Source: Ectopseudomonas alcaliphila (GTDB lineage Bacteria; Pseudomonadota; Gammaproteobacteria; Pseudomonadales; Pseudomonadaceae). Taken from it: a stretch of 64,000 bases of DNA. Below, piece by piece: positions 37,815 to 46,659 of this stretch. The position numbers and the translations under genes were made by a program. Within the stretch, counting starts at the first letter, position 1; every line of letters begins with the position of its first letter. The stretch is taken from the NCBI RefSeq assembly GCF_900101755.1, contig NZ_FNAE01000001.1, forward strand, positions 1,736,001-1,800,000, in the 5' to 3' direction. Under the pieces are notes generated by a model, which worked only from the letters and a program-made list of their open reading frames with translations, searched no databases and had not been told where the DNA came from.

Positions 37815-38222
37815 TCAGGAGGCTTGTTCCACTGGGGTGAAGTCGGGTACGTGAGCCTTGATAGCACCGAGCAGCTCTTCCTTGCTGAAAGGCTTGGTCA
37901 GGTACTGATCGGAGCCGACGATACGCCCCTTGGCCTTGTCGAACAGACCGTCCTTGGAGGACAGCATGATCACTGGCGTGGACTTGAAAGCACTGTTGTT
38001 CTTGATCAGGGCACAGGTCTGATACCCATCGAGACGCGGCATCATGATGTCGACAAAGATGATGCTGGGATGCGTGTCGGCAATCTTGGCCAGGGCATCA
38101 AAGCCATCGACCGCGGTGATGACATCACAACCCACTTTTTTCAGCAGAGTTTCAGCGGTGCGACGAATCGTTTTCGAATCGTCGATCACCATCACTTTCA
38201 AACCCTCGGTATGCTGTTCCAT
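37815..38222 (-). CDS. pilG: CheY-like response regulator PilG
   Basis: 135 residues from the ATG at 38222 (MEQHTEGLKVMVIDDSKTIR), which follows AGGGCGAAC. A single receiver domain: acidic pair D14/D15, phospho-acceptor D58 in IIFVDIMMPRLDGYQ, S in MLSSKDG, and K in YLTKPFSK. PilG promotes pilus extension and raises cAMP through CyaB in P. aeruginosa. It is the first gene of the minus-strand Pil-Chp operon, so the promoter lies in 38223-38464; TATAAC on the minus strand at 38256-38251 is a possible -10. The gene is divergent from gshB. Confidence 0.96.
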   Translation of the reverse strand: MEQHTEGLKVMVIDDSKTIRRTAETLLKKVGCDVITAVDGFDALAKIADTHPSIIFVDIMMPRLDGYQTCALIKNNSAFKSTPVIMLSSKDGLFDKAKGRIVGSDQYLTKPFSKEELLGAIKAHVPDFTPVEQAS

Positions 38223-38464
38223 GTTCGCCCTACCATCGCCTCGGTGAGTCGTTATATTCGCGTTATCAGTATGCCTGAGGCCCAGTCTTCGATGGGGCTT
38301 GACCCAATCGTCGGGCCTTTTTAGCACACTCTCCAGATGCAATCTATAAGCCTGCCAGGGCAGCGCCGCCCTTGACCACGCGGCCCGGCCGGCGCCACCC
38401 TGACAGTCATCGTTCGGCGCAGCCAACCCGGCCTTCGCCCTTATCTCACGGAGTTTAACCCCCC

Positions 38465-39421
38465 ATGAGCCTTCGTCTCGGGATCGTCATGGATCCTATT
38501 GCCAGCATCTCCTTCAAGAAGGACAGCTCGCTGGCCATGTTGCTGGCCGCTCAAGCACGCGGCTGGTCGCTGTTCTACATGGAGCAGCAGGACCTCTATC
38601 AGGTCCGTGGCCAGGCCCGCGCCCGCCTGCGTTCTCTGGAAGTGTTCAACGATCCGCAGCGCTGGTTCACCCTTGGCACGGAACAGGACACGCCGCTCGC
38701 CGAGCTGGACGTGATCCTGATGCGCAAGGACCCGCCCTTCGATAACGAATTCGTTTACTCCACCTACCTGCTCGAGCAGGCGGAGCGCGACGGCGTACTG
38801 GTAGTCAATCGACCGCAGAGTCTGCGCGACTGCAATGAAAAGCTCTTCGCCACCCAGTTTCCTCAATACACACCAGCGACTCTGGTAAGCCGGCGTCCCG
38901 ACATTGTGCGCCAGTTTGCCAATGAGCACCGTGACATCATTCTCAAACCCCTTGATGGCATGGGCGGATCGCAGATATTTCGCCACCGCGAGGGCGACCC
39001 GAATCTTTCGGTGATTCTGGAAACCCTGACCCTGCACGGCCACCAGCAGGTCATGGCGCAGGCCTACCTGCCGGCGATCAAGGACGGCGACAAGCGCATC
39101 CTGATGATAGACGGGGAACCGGTACCCTATTGCCTGGCACGCATTCCGGCCGCCGGAGAGACTCGCGGCAACCTGGCCGCAGGCGGCCGTGGCGAGGCGC
39201 GACCGCTGACCGAACGTGATCGCGAAATTGCCGCAGCAGTCGGCCCTACGCTACGCGAAAAAGGGCTGATCTTCGTCGGGCTCGATGTGATTGGCGATCA
39301 TCTGACAGAAATCAACGTCACCAGCCCGACCTGTATCCGCGAGATCGATGCCGCATTCGACACCCGTATCGGTGAACAACTGATGGACTGCATTGCGCGC
39401 AAACGCGGGTTAAAAGCTTGA
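38465..39421 (+). CDS. gshB: glutathione synthetase
   Basis: 318 residues. ATP-grasp fold with the family start MSLRLGIVMDPIASISFKKD, KDPPFDNEFVYSTYLLEQA, the ATP-binding lid KPLDGMGGSQIFR (about residues 159-171) and INVTSPTCIREID near the C-terminus. It joins gamma-glutamylcysteine and glycine. Its divergent position next to pilG is conserved in Pseudomonas. CGGAG precedes the ATG by about 10 nt. Confidence 0.97.
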   Translation: MSLRLGIVMDPIASISFKKDSSLAMLLAAQARGWSLFYMEQQDLYQVRGQARARLRSLEVFNDPQRWFTLGTEQDTPLAELDVILMRKDPPFDNEFVYSTYLLEQAERDGVLVVNRPQSLRDCNEKLFATQFPQYTPATLVSRRPDIVRQFANEHRDIILKPLDGMGGSQIFRHREGDPNLSVILETLTLHGHQQVMAQAYLPAIKDGDKRILMIDGEPVPYCLARIPAAGETRGNLAAGGRGEARPLTERDREIAAAVGPTLREKGLIFVGLDVIGDHLTEINVTSPTCIREIDAAFDTRIGEQLMDCIARKRGLKA

Positions 39422-39509
39422 CGCAGGTGGCAGCCTGGCGCCTGCAACTTGCAGGCGCCTACTGCTACCCGGCAGACTGCGCGGCATTCGAAAGCAGACC
39501 CGATACGCG

Positions 39510-40406
39510 ATGAACGCAGCAGCCTCCCTACCGACCGCCCCCTCCGCCACCGCCCGACCGGCGGACCGCCTGGGATTCACCCTGTTTCTCGCGGCAGCGC
39601 TGCACGCGGCGCTGATCCTCGGCATCGGTTTCACCCTGGAGTCGCCGCCAGAAATCAGCAAGACGCTGGAAATCACCCTCTCGACCTTCAAGAGCGAAGA
39701 AAAGCCCAAGGAAGCGGATTTCCTGGCGCAGGACAACCAGCAGGGCAGCGGCACGCTGGAACACGCCGCAGCCCCCAAGACCACCGAACAGGCGCCTTTC
39801 CAGGACAGCGAGGTGCGCAAGGTGACGCCGCCCGCGACCCCGCAGCAGCCCGCCACCAAGCAGGAAGCGCCCAAGGCCGCGGTCGCCACGCGCGCACCGC
39901 AGCAGCAGAAAACTCCGGTCAAACGCGAAGAAGCCAAGCCGGTCCCGGAAACGCGCCCGGCGCCGGTATTCGACTCCGCGCAACTGTCCGCAGAGATCGC
40001 CAGCCTGGAAGCCGAGCTGGCACAGGAAGTTCAGGCCTATGCCAAGCGGCCGAAGATCCATCGCCTCAACGCCGCCTCGACCATGCGCGACAAGGGCGCC
40101 TGGTACAAGGACGAATGGCGCAAGAAGGTCGAGCGCATCGGCAACCTCAATTACCCCGACGATGCCCGTCGCCAGCGCATCTACGGCAGTCTGCGCCTGC
40201 TGGTATCGATCAATCGCGACGGCTCGCTGTACGAAGTGCAGGTACTGGAGTCCTCCGGCCAGGCCGTGCTCGATCAAGCCGCGCAACGCATCGTGCGCCT
40301 GGCCGCGCCCTATGCGCCCTTCACCGGCGACCTGGCCGATATCGACCGCCTGGAAATCATCCGCACCTGGCGCTTCGAGCGCGGTGATCGACTGTCGAGC
40401 AACTAG
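39510..40406 (+). CDS. tonB: TonB-like energy transducer (TonB3 type)
   Basis: 298 residues. A single N-terminal membrane helix (FTLFLAAALHAALILGIGF, about 23-41) is followed by a Lys/Glu/Pro/Gln-rich periplasmic linker, a coiled-coil-like stretch around SAEIASLEAELAQEVQ, and a C-terminal TonB domain with NLNYPDDARRQRIYGSLRLL and VLESSGQAVLDQAAQRIV. There is no exbB/exbD nearby. As I recall, the P. aeruginosa homologue in this position, TonB3, is needed for twitching motility and pilus assembly rather than siderophore uptake, which fits its place beside the Pil-Chp genes. Confidence 0.9.
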   Translation: MNAAASLPTAPSATARPADRLGFTLFLAAALHAALILGIGFTLESPPEISKTLEITLSTFKSEEKPKEADFLAQDNQQGSGTLEHAAAPKTTEQAPFQDSEVRKVTPPATPQQPATKQEAPKAAVATRAPQQQKTPVKREEAKPVPETRPAPVFDSAQLSAEIASLEAELAQEVQAYAKRPKIHRLNAASTMRDKGAWYKDEWRKKVERIGNLNYPDDARRQRIYGSLRLLVSINRDGSLYEVQVLESSGQAVLDQAAQRIVRLAAPYAPFTGDLADIDRLEIIRTWRFERGDRLSSN

Positions 40407-40421
40407 ACCAGCCTGATCAGC

Positions 40422-40475
40422 GGTGCGCGCGGCGCACCCCACGGGTCGACGCCTGCAACCCGGATGAAATCCGCG
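40422..40475. repeat. dispersed short repeats in the tonB-yqgE gap
   Basis: GGTGCGCGCGGCGCACCCCA (40422-40441) is one copy of a repeat also found at 44457-44476, 57787-57806 (inverted) and 61848-61867. It is followed by CCCGGATGAAATCCGCG (40459-40475), related to the units at 57707-57767. Confidence 0.65.
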
Positions 40476-40541
40476 AACGTGCTGTCTCGGTTCTCCTGCT
40501 TACGCTTGTAGCTTGCCGCCCGTCGTTCCAAACTAGGCGCC

Positions 40542-41111
40542 ATGAAGAAATCAGCCCCCACTTCGCTCAAGCACCACTTCCTGATTGCCATGCCGCACAT
40601 GGCCGATCCGCATTTCGCTCAGACCGTCACCTACCTGGTCGAACACAACGAGCAGGGCGCGATGGGTCTGGTGATCAACAAGCCCAATGGCCTGAACCTG
40701 GCCGATGTGCTGGAGCAATTGCGCCCTGACGAAGAACCGGCGGCGCTGTGCCACAGCCTGCCGATCTTCGCCGGCGGCCCGGTACAGATCGACCGCGGTT
40801 TCGTTCTGCACCCCGCGGGCCCGCAGTTTCAGGCAACCCTGGAATTGGGCGAGCTGGGCCTGTCGACTTCGCAAGACGTATTGTTCGCCATCGCCGACGG
40901 CAGTGGCCCGGATCGCTACCTGATCACCCTCGGCTACGCCGGCTGGGATGCCGGGCAGCTGGAAGCCGAACTGTCCGAGAACGCCTGGCTGACCTGCCCC
41001 GCCGACAGCAGCATTCTTTTCGACCTGCCGTTCGATCAACGCCTCAATGCCGCAGCGGCGCGCCTGGGAGTCAACCTCAGCCTGCTGACTTCACAGGTCG
41101 GACACGCCTGA
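40542..41111 (+). CDS. algH: YqgE/AlgH family protein
   Basis: 189 residues with the family motifs KHHFLIAMPHMADPHFAQTV, VTYLVEHNEQGAMGLVINKP, FAGGPVQIDRGFVLH and LGYAGWDAGQLEAEL. No signal peptide or membrane helix. Its biochemical role is unknown; the P. aeruginosa member was named AlgH for an effect on alginate. The coupling to ruvX, with a stop-start overlap of one base (TGATG at 41109-41113), is conserved in most gammaproteobacteria and points to a shared role. Confidence 0.94.
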   Translation: MKKSAPTSLKHHFLIAMPHMADPHFAQTVTYLVEHNEQGAMGLVINKPNGLNLADVLEQLRPDEEPAALCHSLPIFAGGPVQIDRGFVLHPAGPQFQATLELGELGLSTSQDVLFAIADGSGPDRYLITLGYAGWDAGQLEAELSENAWLTCPADSSILFDLPFDQRLNAAAARLGVNLSLLTSQVGHA

Positions 41112-41545
41112 TGAGTGACAAGCCACTGCGCCTGTTGCTGGGCTTCGACTACGGCACCAAGCAGATCGGCGTCGCCGTCGGCCAGGTGATCACTGGCCAG
41201 GCCCGCGAACTCTGCATACTCAAGGCACAGAACGGGGTACCGGACTGGAGCCGCGTCGAGGCGCTGATCAAGGAATGGCAGCCGGACGCCGTGGTGGTCG
41301 GCCTGCCGCTGAACATGGACGGCACGCCGAGCGAGATGAGCGCCCGCGCCGAGAAATTCGCCCGGCGCCTCAATGGCCGCTTCAACTTGCCGGCCTACAC
41401 CCACGACGAACGCCTGACCACCTTCGAGGCCAAGGGCCAGCGCCTGCGCGAAGGCCAGAGCGGCGGTTATCGTGAACGCCCGGTCGATGCCATTGCCGCC
41501 GCCCTGCTGTTGCAAGGCTGGCTAGAGGAAAACTGTCCGGGCTGA
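41111..41545 (+). CDS. ruvX: Holliday-junction-resolvase-like RuvX (YqgF)
   Basis: 144 residues. RNase H-like fold with the acidic start LLGFDYGTKQIGVAVGQ, VVGLPLNMDGTPSEMS, DERLTTFEA and the C-terminal VDAIAAALLLQGWL. Members act in 16S pre-rRNA 5' processing and possibly in resolving junctions. The ATG overlaps the yqgE stop by one base. The longer frame running back into yqgE is rejected. Confidence 0.94.
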   Translation: MSDKPLRLLLGFDYGTKQIGVAVGQVITGQARELCILKAQNGVPDWSRVEALIKEWQPDAVVVGLPLNMDGTPSEMSARAEKFARRLNGRFNLPAYTHDERLTTFEAKGQRLREGQSGGYRERPVDAIAAALLLQGWLEENCPG

Positions 41546-41575
41546 GCGAGTCGGCCCGCACCAAGGAGTTTCGCC

Positions 41576-42079
41576 ATGCTACCGAACCCCAACGACCTGC
41601 TGCCGGCCATGGCCAGCGCCCTGACCCAGCACCTGAACCAGCGCCAGATCAGCGAGCCGCGTTTCATCGGCATCCGCACCGGCGGCGTCTGGGTCGCCCG
41701 GGCCCTGCTCGCCGCCCTGGGGCGCGATGACGCGCTGGGCGTGCTCGACGTGTCCTTCTACCGCGATGATTTCACCCAGAACGGCCTGCACCCACAGGTG
41801 CAGCCCTCCGAGCTGCCGTTCGAGATCGAAGGCCAGCATCTGGTGCTGATCGACGACGTATTGATGAGCGGCCGCACCATACGCGCCGCACTGAACGAGC
41901 TGTTCGACTACGGCCGCCCGGCCAGCGTGACCCTGGTCAGCCTGCTCGACCTGAACGCCCGCGAATTGCCGATCCGCCCCGACGTGGTCGGTGCCACCCT
42001 GTCGCTGGCGGCCAACGCGCGGGTAAAATTGTCCGGCCCCACGCCGCTGACCCTCGAACTCCAGACGCTCGCCAACTGA
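41576..42079 (+). CDS. pyrR: PyrR-type bifunctional regulator/uracil phosphoribosyltransferase
   Basis: 167 residues with AAGGAG 8 nt before the ATG. The PRPP site reads [19 protein letters not shown] and the N-terminal [16 protein letters not shown] is typical of PyrR. It opens the pyrR-pyrB-pyrC' operon, as in other pseudomonads. In Gram-positives PyrR controls pyr mRNA attenuation; in Pseudomonas a regulatory role with UTP/PRPP has been proposed, with little phosphoribosyltransferase activity. I do not see a clear attenuator between pyrR and pyrB, only 11 bp. Confidence 0.94.
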   Translation: MLPNPNDLLPAMASALTQHLNQRQISEPRFIGIRTGGVWVARALLAALGRDDALGVLDVSFYRDDFTQNGLHPQVQPSELPFEIEGQHLVLIDDVLMSGRTIRAALNELFDYGRPASVTLVSLLDLNARELPIRPDVVGATLSLAANARVKLSGPTPLTLELQTLAN

Positions 42080-42090
42080 GACTCCCCGCG

Positions 42091-43098
42091 ATGACGCCAC
42101 TCGCCGCCAAGCGCCCGCTACAGCTGAACGACCAAGGTCAGCTGCGCCATTTCCTCTCACTCGACGGCCTGCCCCGCGAGCTGTTGACCGAAATCCTCGA
42201 CACCGCCGACTCCTTCCTCGAAGTCGGCGCACGTGCGGTGAAGAAGGTCCCGCTGCTGCGCGGCAAGACCGTGTGCAACGTGTTCTTCGAGAACTCCACG
42301 CGCACCCGCACCACCTTCGAACTGGCCGCCCAGCGCCTGTCGGCCGACGTCATCAGCCTCAACGTGTCGACCAGCTCCACCAGCAAGGGCGAGACGCTGT
42401 TCGATACCCTGCGCAACCTCGAGGCCATGGCCGCCGACATCTTCGTCGTGCGCCATGCCGACTCCGGCGCGGCGCACTTCATCGCCGAGCACGTGTGCCC
42501 GAACCTGGCGATCATCAACGGCGGCGACGGCCGTCATGCGCACCCGACCCAGGGCATGCTCGACATGCTCACCATCCGCCGCCACAAGGGCGACTTCGAC
42601 AAGCTCTCGGTGGCCATCGTCGGCGACATCCTGCACTCACGGGTGGCGCGCTCGAACATGCTGGCGCTGAAGACCCTGGGCTGCCCGGACATCCGCGTCA
42701 TCGCGCCCAAGACCCTGCTGCCCATCGGCCTGGAGCAAAGCTACGGCGTGCGCGTGTTCAGCGACGCCAACGAAGGCCTCAAGGATGTCGACGTGGTGAT
42801 CATGCTGCGCCTGCAGCGCGAGCGCATGCAGGGCGGCCTGCTGCCCAGCGAGGGTGAGTTCTACCGCCTGTTCGGCCTCACCGAACAACGCCTCAAGCTG
42901 GCCAAGCCAGACGCCCTGGTCATGCACCCGGGCCCGATCAACCGTGGCGTGGAGATCGAGTCGGCGGTGGCCGACGGTCCGCAGTCGGTGATCCTCAATC
43001 AGGTCACCTACGGTATCGCCATCCGCATGGCCGTGCTGTCGATGGCCATGAGCGGGCAGAACGCCCAACGTCAACTCAACGCCGAGGAGGCCAACTGA
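42091..43098 (+). CDS. pyrB: aspartate carbamoyltransferase catalytic subunit
   Basis: 335 residues. The carbamoyl-phosphate site [15 protein letters not shown] (about 64-78), the conserved SSTSKGETL loop, and [17 protein letters not shown] are present. There is an N-terminal extension ([16 protein letters not shown]) before the usual start, which in Pseudomonas class A ATCases is required for nucleotide response and complex formation with the pseudo-dihydroorotase. It begins de novo pyrimidine synthesis. The stop overlaps pyrC' by one base (TGATG at 43096-43100). Confidence 0.97.
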   Translation: MTPLAAKRPLQLNDQGQLRHFLSLDGLPRELLTEILDTADSFLEVGARAVKKVPLLRGKTVCNVFFENSTRTRTTFELAAQRLSADVISLNVSTSSTSKGETLFDTLRNLEAMAADIFVVRHADSGAAHFIAEHVCPNLAIINGGDGRHAHPTQGMLDMLTIRRHKGDFDKLSVAIVGDILHSRVARSNMLALKTLGCPDIRVIAPKTLLPIGLEQSYGVRVFSDANEGLKDVDVVIMLRLQRERMQGGLLPSEGEFYRLFGLTEQRLKLAKPDALVMHPGPINRGVEIESAVADGPQSVILNQVTYGIAIRMAVLSMAMSGQNAQRQLNAEEAN

Positions 43099-44369
43099 TG
43101 CGTACCGCAATCCTCGGCGCCCGCGTGATCGACCCGGCCAGCGGCCTGGATCAGGTCAGCGACCTCTATATCGATGGCGGTAAGCTGATCGCCACTGGTC
43201 AGGCGCCCACTGGTTTCGTCGCCGATCAGACCCTCGACGCTCAGGGCCTGATCGCCGCCCCCGGCCTGGTCGATCTGTCCGTGGCCCTGCGCGAGCCGGG
43301 CTATAGCCGCAAGGGCAGCATCGCCACGGAAACCCTGGCCGCAGCGGCCGGCGGCGTCACCAGTCTGTGCTGCCCACCCTTCACCAAGCCGGTACTGGAT
43401 ACTTCGGCCGTGGCCGAGCTGATTCTCGACCGCGCCCGTGAAGCGGGGCACACCAAGGTCTTCCCCATTGGCGCGCTGAGCAAGGGGCTGGCCGGCGAGC
43501 AGCTGGCCGAACTGGTCGCCCTGCGCGATGCCGGCTGCGTGGCCTTCGGCAACGGCCTGGACAACTTCCGCAGCAGCCGTACCCTGCGCCGCGCACTGGA
43601 ATATGCGGCCACCTTCGACCTGCAGGTGATCTTCCATTCGCAGGACGCCGACCTGGCCGAAGGCGGCCTGGCCCATGAAGGCCCGACCGCCAGCTTCCTC
43701 GGCCTGGCCGGCATCCCTGAAACCGCCGAGACCGTGGCACTGGCCCGCGACCTGCTGCTGGTAGAACAGAGCGGCGTGCGCGCGCACTTCAGCCAGATCA
43801 CCAGCGCCCGCGGCGCCGAACTGATCGCCAATGCCCAGGCCCGTGGCCTGCCGGTGACCGCCGATGTGGCGCTGTACCAGCTGATCCTCACCGACGAGGC
43901 ATTGATCGACTTCTCCAGCCTCTATCACGTACAGCCGCCACTGCGCTCGCGTGCCGACCGCGACGGCCTGCGCGAAGCGGTAAAGGCCGGGGTGATCTCG
44001 GCCATCGCCAGCCACCACCAGCCGCACGAGCGCGATGCCAAGTTGGCGCCCTTCGCCGCCACCGAACCGGGCATCAGCAGCGTGCAGTTGCTGCTGCCGC
44101 TGGCCCTTAGCCTGGTGCAGGACGGCCTGCTGGATCTGCCGACGCTGCTGGCACGCCTGTCCAGCGGTCCGGCCACCGCACTGCGCCTGCCGGCCGGCAG
44201 CCTGAGCGTAGGCGGCGCTGCCGATATCGTGCTGTTCGATGCGCAAGCCTCGACCGTCGCCGGTGAGCAGTGGTACTCCAAGGGCAGCAACTGCCCCTTC
44301 ATCGGCCATTGCCTGCCAGGCGCGGTGCGCTACACGCTGGTCGACGGGCATATCAGCTACCAGGGCTGA
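43098..44369 (+). CDS. pyrC': dihydroorotase-like protein PyrC' (inactive homologue, ATCase partner)
   Basis: 423 residues of the type I dihydroorotase fold. The metal site is broken: where active enzymes have Asp-x-His-x-His-Leu-Arg, this protein reads DLSVALREPGYSRKG, so both metal-binding His are replaced (Ser and Ala). In Pseudomonas such PyrC' chains are structural partners that hold PyrB in a dodecameric class A ATCase, while separate active dihydroorotases are encoded elsewhere. The one-base overlap with pyrB supports stoichiometric co-translation. A stem-loop follows at 44378-44399. Confidence 0.95.
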   Translation: MRTAILGARVIDPASGLDQVSDLYIDGGKLIATGQAPTGFVADQTLDAQGLIAAPGLVDLSVALREPGYSRKGSIATETLAAAAGGVTSLCCPPFTKPVLDTSAVAELILDRAREAGHTKVFPIGALSKGLAGEQLAELVALRDAGCVAFGNGLDNFRSSRTLRRALEYAATFDLQVIFHSQDADLAEGGLAHEGPTASFLGLAGIPETAETVALARDLLLVEQSGVRAHFSQITSARGAELIANAQARGLPVTADVALYQLILTDEALIDFSSLYHVQPPLRSRADRDGLREAVKAGVISAIASHHQPHERDAKLAPFAATEPGISSVQLLLPLALSLVQDGLLDLPTLLARLSSGPATALRLPAGSLSVGGAADIVLFDAQASTVAGEQWYSKGSNCPFIGHCLPGAVRYTLVDGHISYQG

Positions 44370-44377
44370 GCCGACAC

Positions 44378-44399
44378 AAGCCCGCCAGCAGGCGGGCTT
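44378..44399 (+). terminator. stem-loop after pyrC'
   Basis: AAGCCCGCC and GGCGGGCTT form a 9-bp stem around AGCA, 8 bp past the stop, with only a short TTG following. Confidence 0.6.
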
Positions 44400-44456
44400 G
44401 CCAGCAGGATGTCGCGGGGCCGCCTAGGCCATGCGCACCAGCCTTCAGAAAACAGC

Positions 44457-44476
44457 GGTGCGCACGGCGCACCCTA
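44457..44476. repeat. dispersed repeat copy
   Basis: GGTGCGCACGGCGCACCCTA; 19 of 20 bases match the reverse complement of 57787-57806. Confidence 0.6.
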
Positions 44477-44684
44477 CCCCCGGTCCATTGTCCCGCTAAC
44501 GCCCCGCCCATCCGCAACACACCTCACTCTCGCCACGACATTGGACGAATGAGTGACTCGACGGTCATGATCCACGTCAGGTTAGGCAGCCGAAATTTTC
44601 CAAATGCCACCGCCCTATGACCCTGCTCGCGCCCAGATGCGCCGGCCCGGCGTCGCGCTGGCCTTGTTCAGGAGCTTTTGATTT

Positions 44685-46592
44685 ATGTCGCGCTTACCTG
44701 TGATCGTGGGTTTTGGGGGTTACAACGCAGCCGGGCGCAGCTCCTTCCACCATGGTTTCCGTCGCACCGTGCAGGAGTCGCTGGAACCCCAGGCGCGCCA
44801 GGAAACCCTGGCCGGGCTGGCACAGATGATGAAACTGGTGCGCGTGGTCGATGGCCAGTACCAGGATCAGGACGGCCAGCCGCTGAGCCTGGCCGAGATT
44901 GAAAGCCGCTACGCCAAGGAGATTCTGGCCGGCACCCTGGTGCGCCGCCTCGAGAAGCAGCACCTCGACCCGGACGCAGCCCACTGGCAGAAGAGCATCA
45001 GCGTTGCACCCAGCAACGGCGCCAGCCTGAGCTTTATCACCCAGCGCAAACAACTGCCCGAGCCGCTGCCGGCCAACTGGTCGCTGGAAGAACTCGAAGG
45101 CAATGAAGTACGCGTCACCCTGCACGACAGTTGCGAATTCAAGGTCGACAGCTACCGCCCGCTGGCGGTGAAGTCCGCCGGCCAGTTGCCCACCGGCTTC
45201 GAGCCGAGCGAGCTGTACAACGCACGCTTTCACCCACGCGGCCTGGCCATGACCGTGGTCGGCGTCACCGACGCCCTGCGCTCGGTGGGCATCGACTGGC
45301 AGCGCATCGTCCAGCACGTCGCACCGGACGAAATCGCCGTGTTCGCCAGTTGCATCATGAGCCAGCTCGACGAAAACGGCTTCGGCGGCATGATGCAGTC
45401 GCGCCTCAAGGGCGGTCGCGTCACCGCCAAGCAACTGGCCCTGGGCCTGAACACCATGCCGGCCGACTTCATCAACGCCTACGTGCTCGGCAGCGTCGGC
45501 ACCACCGGCAGCATTACCGGCGCCTGCGCCACCTTCCTTTACAACCTGCAGAAGGGCATCGAGCAGATCGCCTCGGGCAAGGCACGCGTGGTCATCGTCG
45601 GCAGCAGCGAGGCGCCGATCAATCAGGAATGCATCGAGGGTTACGGCGCCATGGGCGCACTGGCCACCGAAGAAGGCCTGCGCCAGATCGAGGGCAAGAG
45701 CGAGGTAGATTTCCGCCGCGCCAGCCGCCCGTTCGGCGACAACTGCGGCTTCACCCTGGCCGAGGCCTGCCAGTTCGTGGTGCTGATGGACGACGAGCTG
45801 GCCCTGGAACTGGGTGCCGACATCCATGGCGCCGTGCCGGACGTGTTCATCAACGCCGACGGTTTCAAGAAGTCCATCTCCGCTCCCGGCCCGGGCAACT
45901 ACTTGACCGTGGCCAAGGCCGTGGCCAGCGCCGTGCAACTGCTCGGCCTGGACGCCGTGCGTAGCCGCAGCTTCGTCCATGCCCACGGCTCCAGCACCCC
46001 GGCCAACCGCGTCACCGAGTCGGAGATTCTCGACCGCGTCGCCAGCGCCTTCGGTATCGAGCAATGGCCGGTCACCGCAGTGAAGGCCTTCGTCGGTCAT
46101 TCCCTGGCCACCGCCAGCGGCGACCAGGTGATCGCGGCCCTCGGCGCCTTCAAGTACGGCATCGTGCCGGGCATCAAGACCATCGACGCCGTCGCCGGCG
46201 ACGTGCATCAGGATCACCTGAGCCTGTCCACCGAAGACCGTAAAGTGGGTGAGCACGCGCTGGACGTGGCCTTCATCAACTCCAAGGGTTTTGGCGGCAA
46301 CAACGCCAGCGCCCTGGTGCTGGCCCCGCACGTGACCGAGCGCATGCTGCGCAAGCGTCATGGCCAGGCCGCCTTCGACGCCTACCTGGCGCGCCGCGAG
46401 AGCACCCGTGCCGCCGCTGCCGCCTACGACCAGCAGGCGCTGCAAGGCAAGCTGGACATCATCTACAACTTCGGCAACGACATGATCGACGACCAGGCGA
46501 TCTCCATCACCACCGAAGAAGTGAAGGTGCCGGGCTTCGACCAGCCGCTGGTGTTCAAGAAAGACGCGCGCTACAGCGATATGCTCGACTGA
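44685..46592 (+). CDS. fabY: beta-ketoacyl-ACP synthase FabY
   Basis: 635 residues, far longer than FabB/FabF (about 410). The ATG at 44685 follows AGGAG at about 11-nt spacing. The thiolase-fold catalytic triad is present: C281 in TGACATFLYNLQKG, H434 in VHAHGSSTPANRV, and H472 in AFVGHSLATASGDQ. Residues 1-190 form an extra N-terminal region, including VIVGFGGYNAAGRSSFHHGF. The length and sequence match FabY of P. aeruginosa (PA5174), which starts fatty acid synthesis by condensing acetyl-CoA with malonyl-ACP in place of FabH. It is monocistronic, convergent with cysQ. Confidence 0.9.
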   Translation: MSRLPVIVGFGGYNAAGRSSFHHGFRRTVQESLEPQARQETLAGLAQMMKLVRVVDGQYQDQDGQPLSLAEIESRYAKEILAGTLVRRLEKQHLDPDAAHWQKSISVAPSNGASLSFITQRKQLPEPLPANWSLEELEGNEVRVTLHDSCEFKVDSYRPLAVKSAGQLPTGFEPSELYNARFHPRGLAMTVVGVTDALRSVGIDWQRIVQHVAPDEIAVFASCIMSQLDENGFGGMMQSRLKGGRVTAKQLALGLNTMPADFINAYVLGSVGTTGSITGACATFLYNLQKGIEQIASGKARVVIVGSSEAPINQECIEGYGAMGALATEEGLRQIEGKSEVDFRRASRPFGDNCGFTLAEACQFVVLMDDELALELGADIHGAVPDVFINADGFKKSISAPGPGNYLTVAKAVASAVQLLGLDAVRSRSFVHAHGSSTPANRVTESEILDRVASAFGIEQWPVTAVKAFVGHSLATASGDQVIAALGAFKYGIVPGIKTIDAVAGDVHQDHLSLSTEDRKVGEHALDVAFINSKGFGGNNASALVLAPHVTERMLRKRHGQAAFDAYLARRESTRAAAAAYDQQALQGKLDIIYNFGNDMIDDQAISITTEEVKVPGFDQPLVFKKDARYSDMLD

Positions 46593-46606
46593 GCCTGTCG
46601 CATTCC

Positions 46607-46658
46607 CGTAGGGCGGGTGCAACCCGCCAATATCACGGCGGGTTTCACCCGCCCTACG
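46607..46658. terminator. long stem-loop between fabY and cysQ
   Basis: CGTAGGGCGGGTG (46607-46619) pairs with CACCCGCCCTACG (46646-46658), and inner AACCCGCC/GGCGGGTT also pair, giving a branched stem. It serves two convergent genes. The GTAGGGCGGGTG element is repeated in many pseudomonad genomes, so it may also be a dispersed repeat. Confidence 0.65.
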
Positions 46659-46659
46659 A

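Larger units (their letters stand above)
44370..44684. other. gap between pyrC' and fabY
   Basis: 315 bp without a convincing gene. It contains the stem-loop 44378-44399 and a repeat copy GGTGCGCACGGCGCACCCTA (44457-44476). The last ~120 bp must hold the fabY promoter; I see no clear -35/-10 pair. This gap is the point where PAO1-like gene order appears to change (see findings). Confidence 0.5.
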
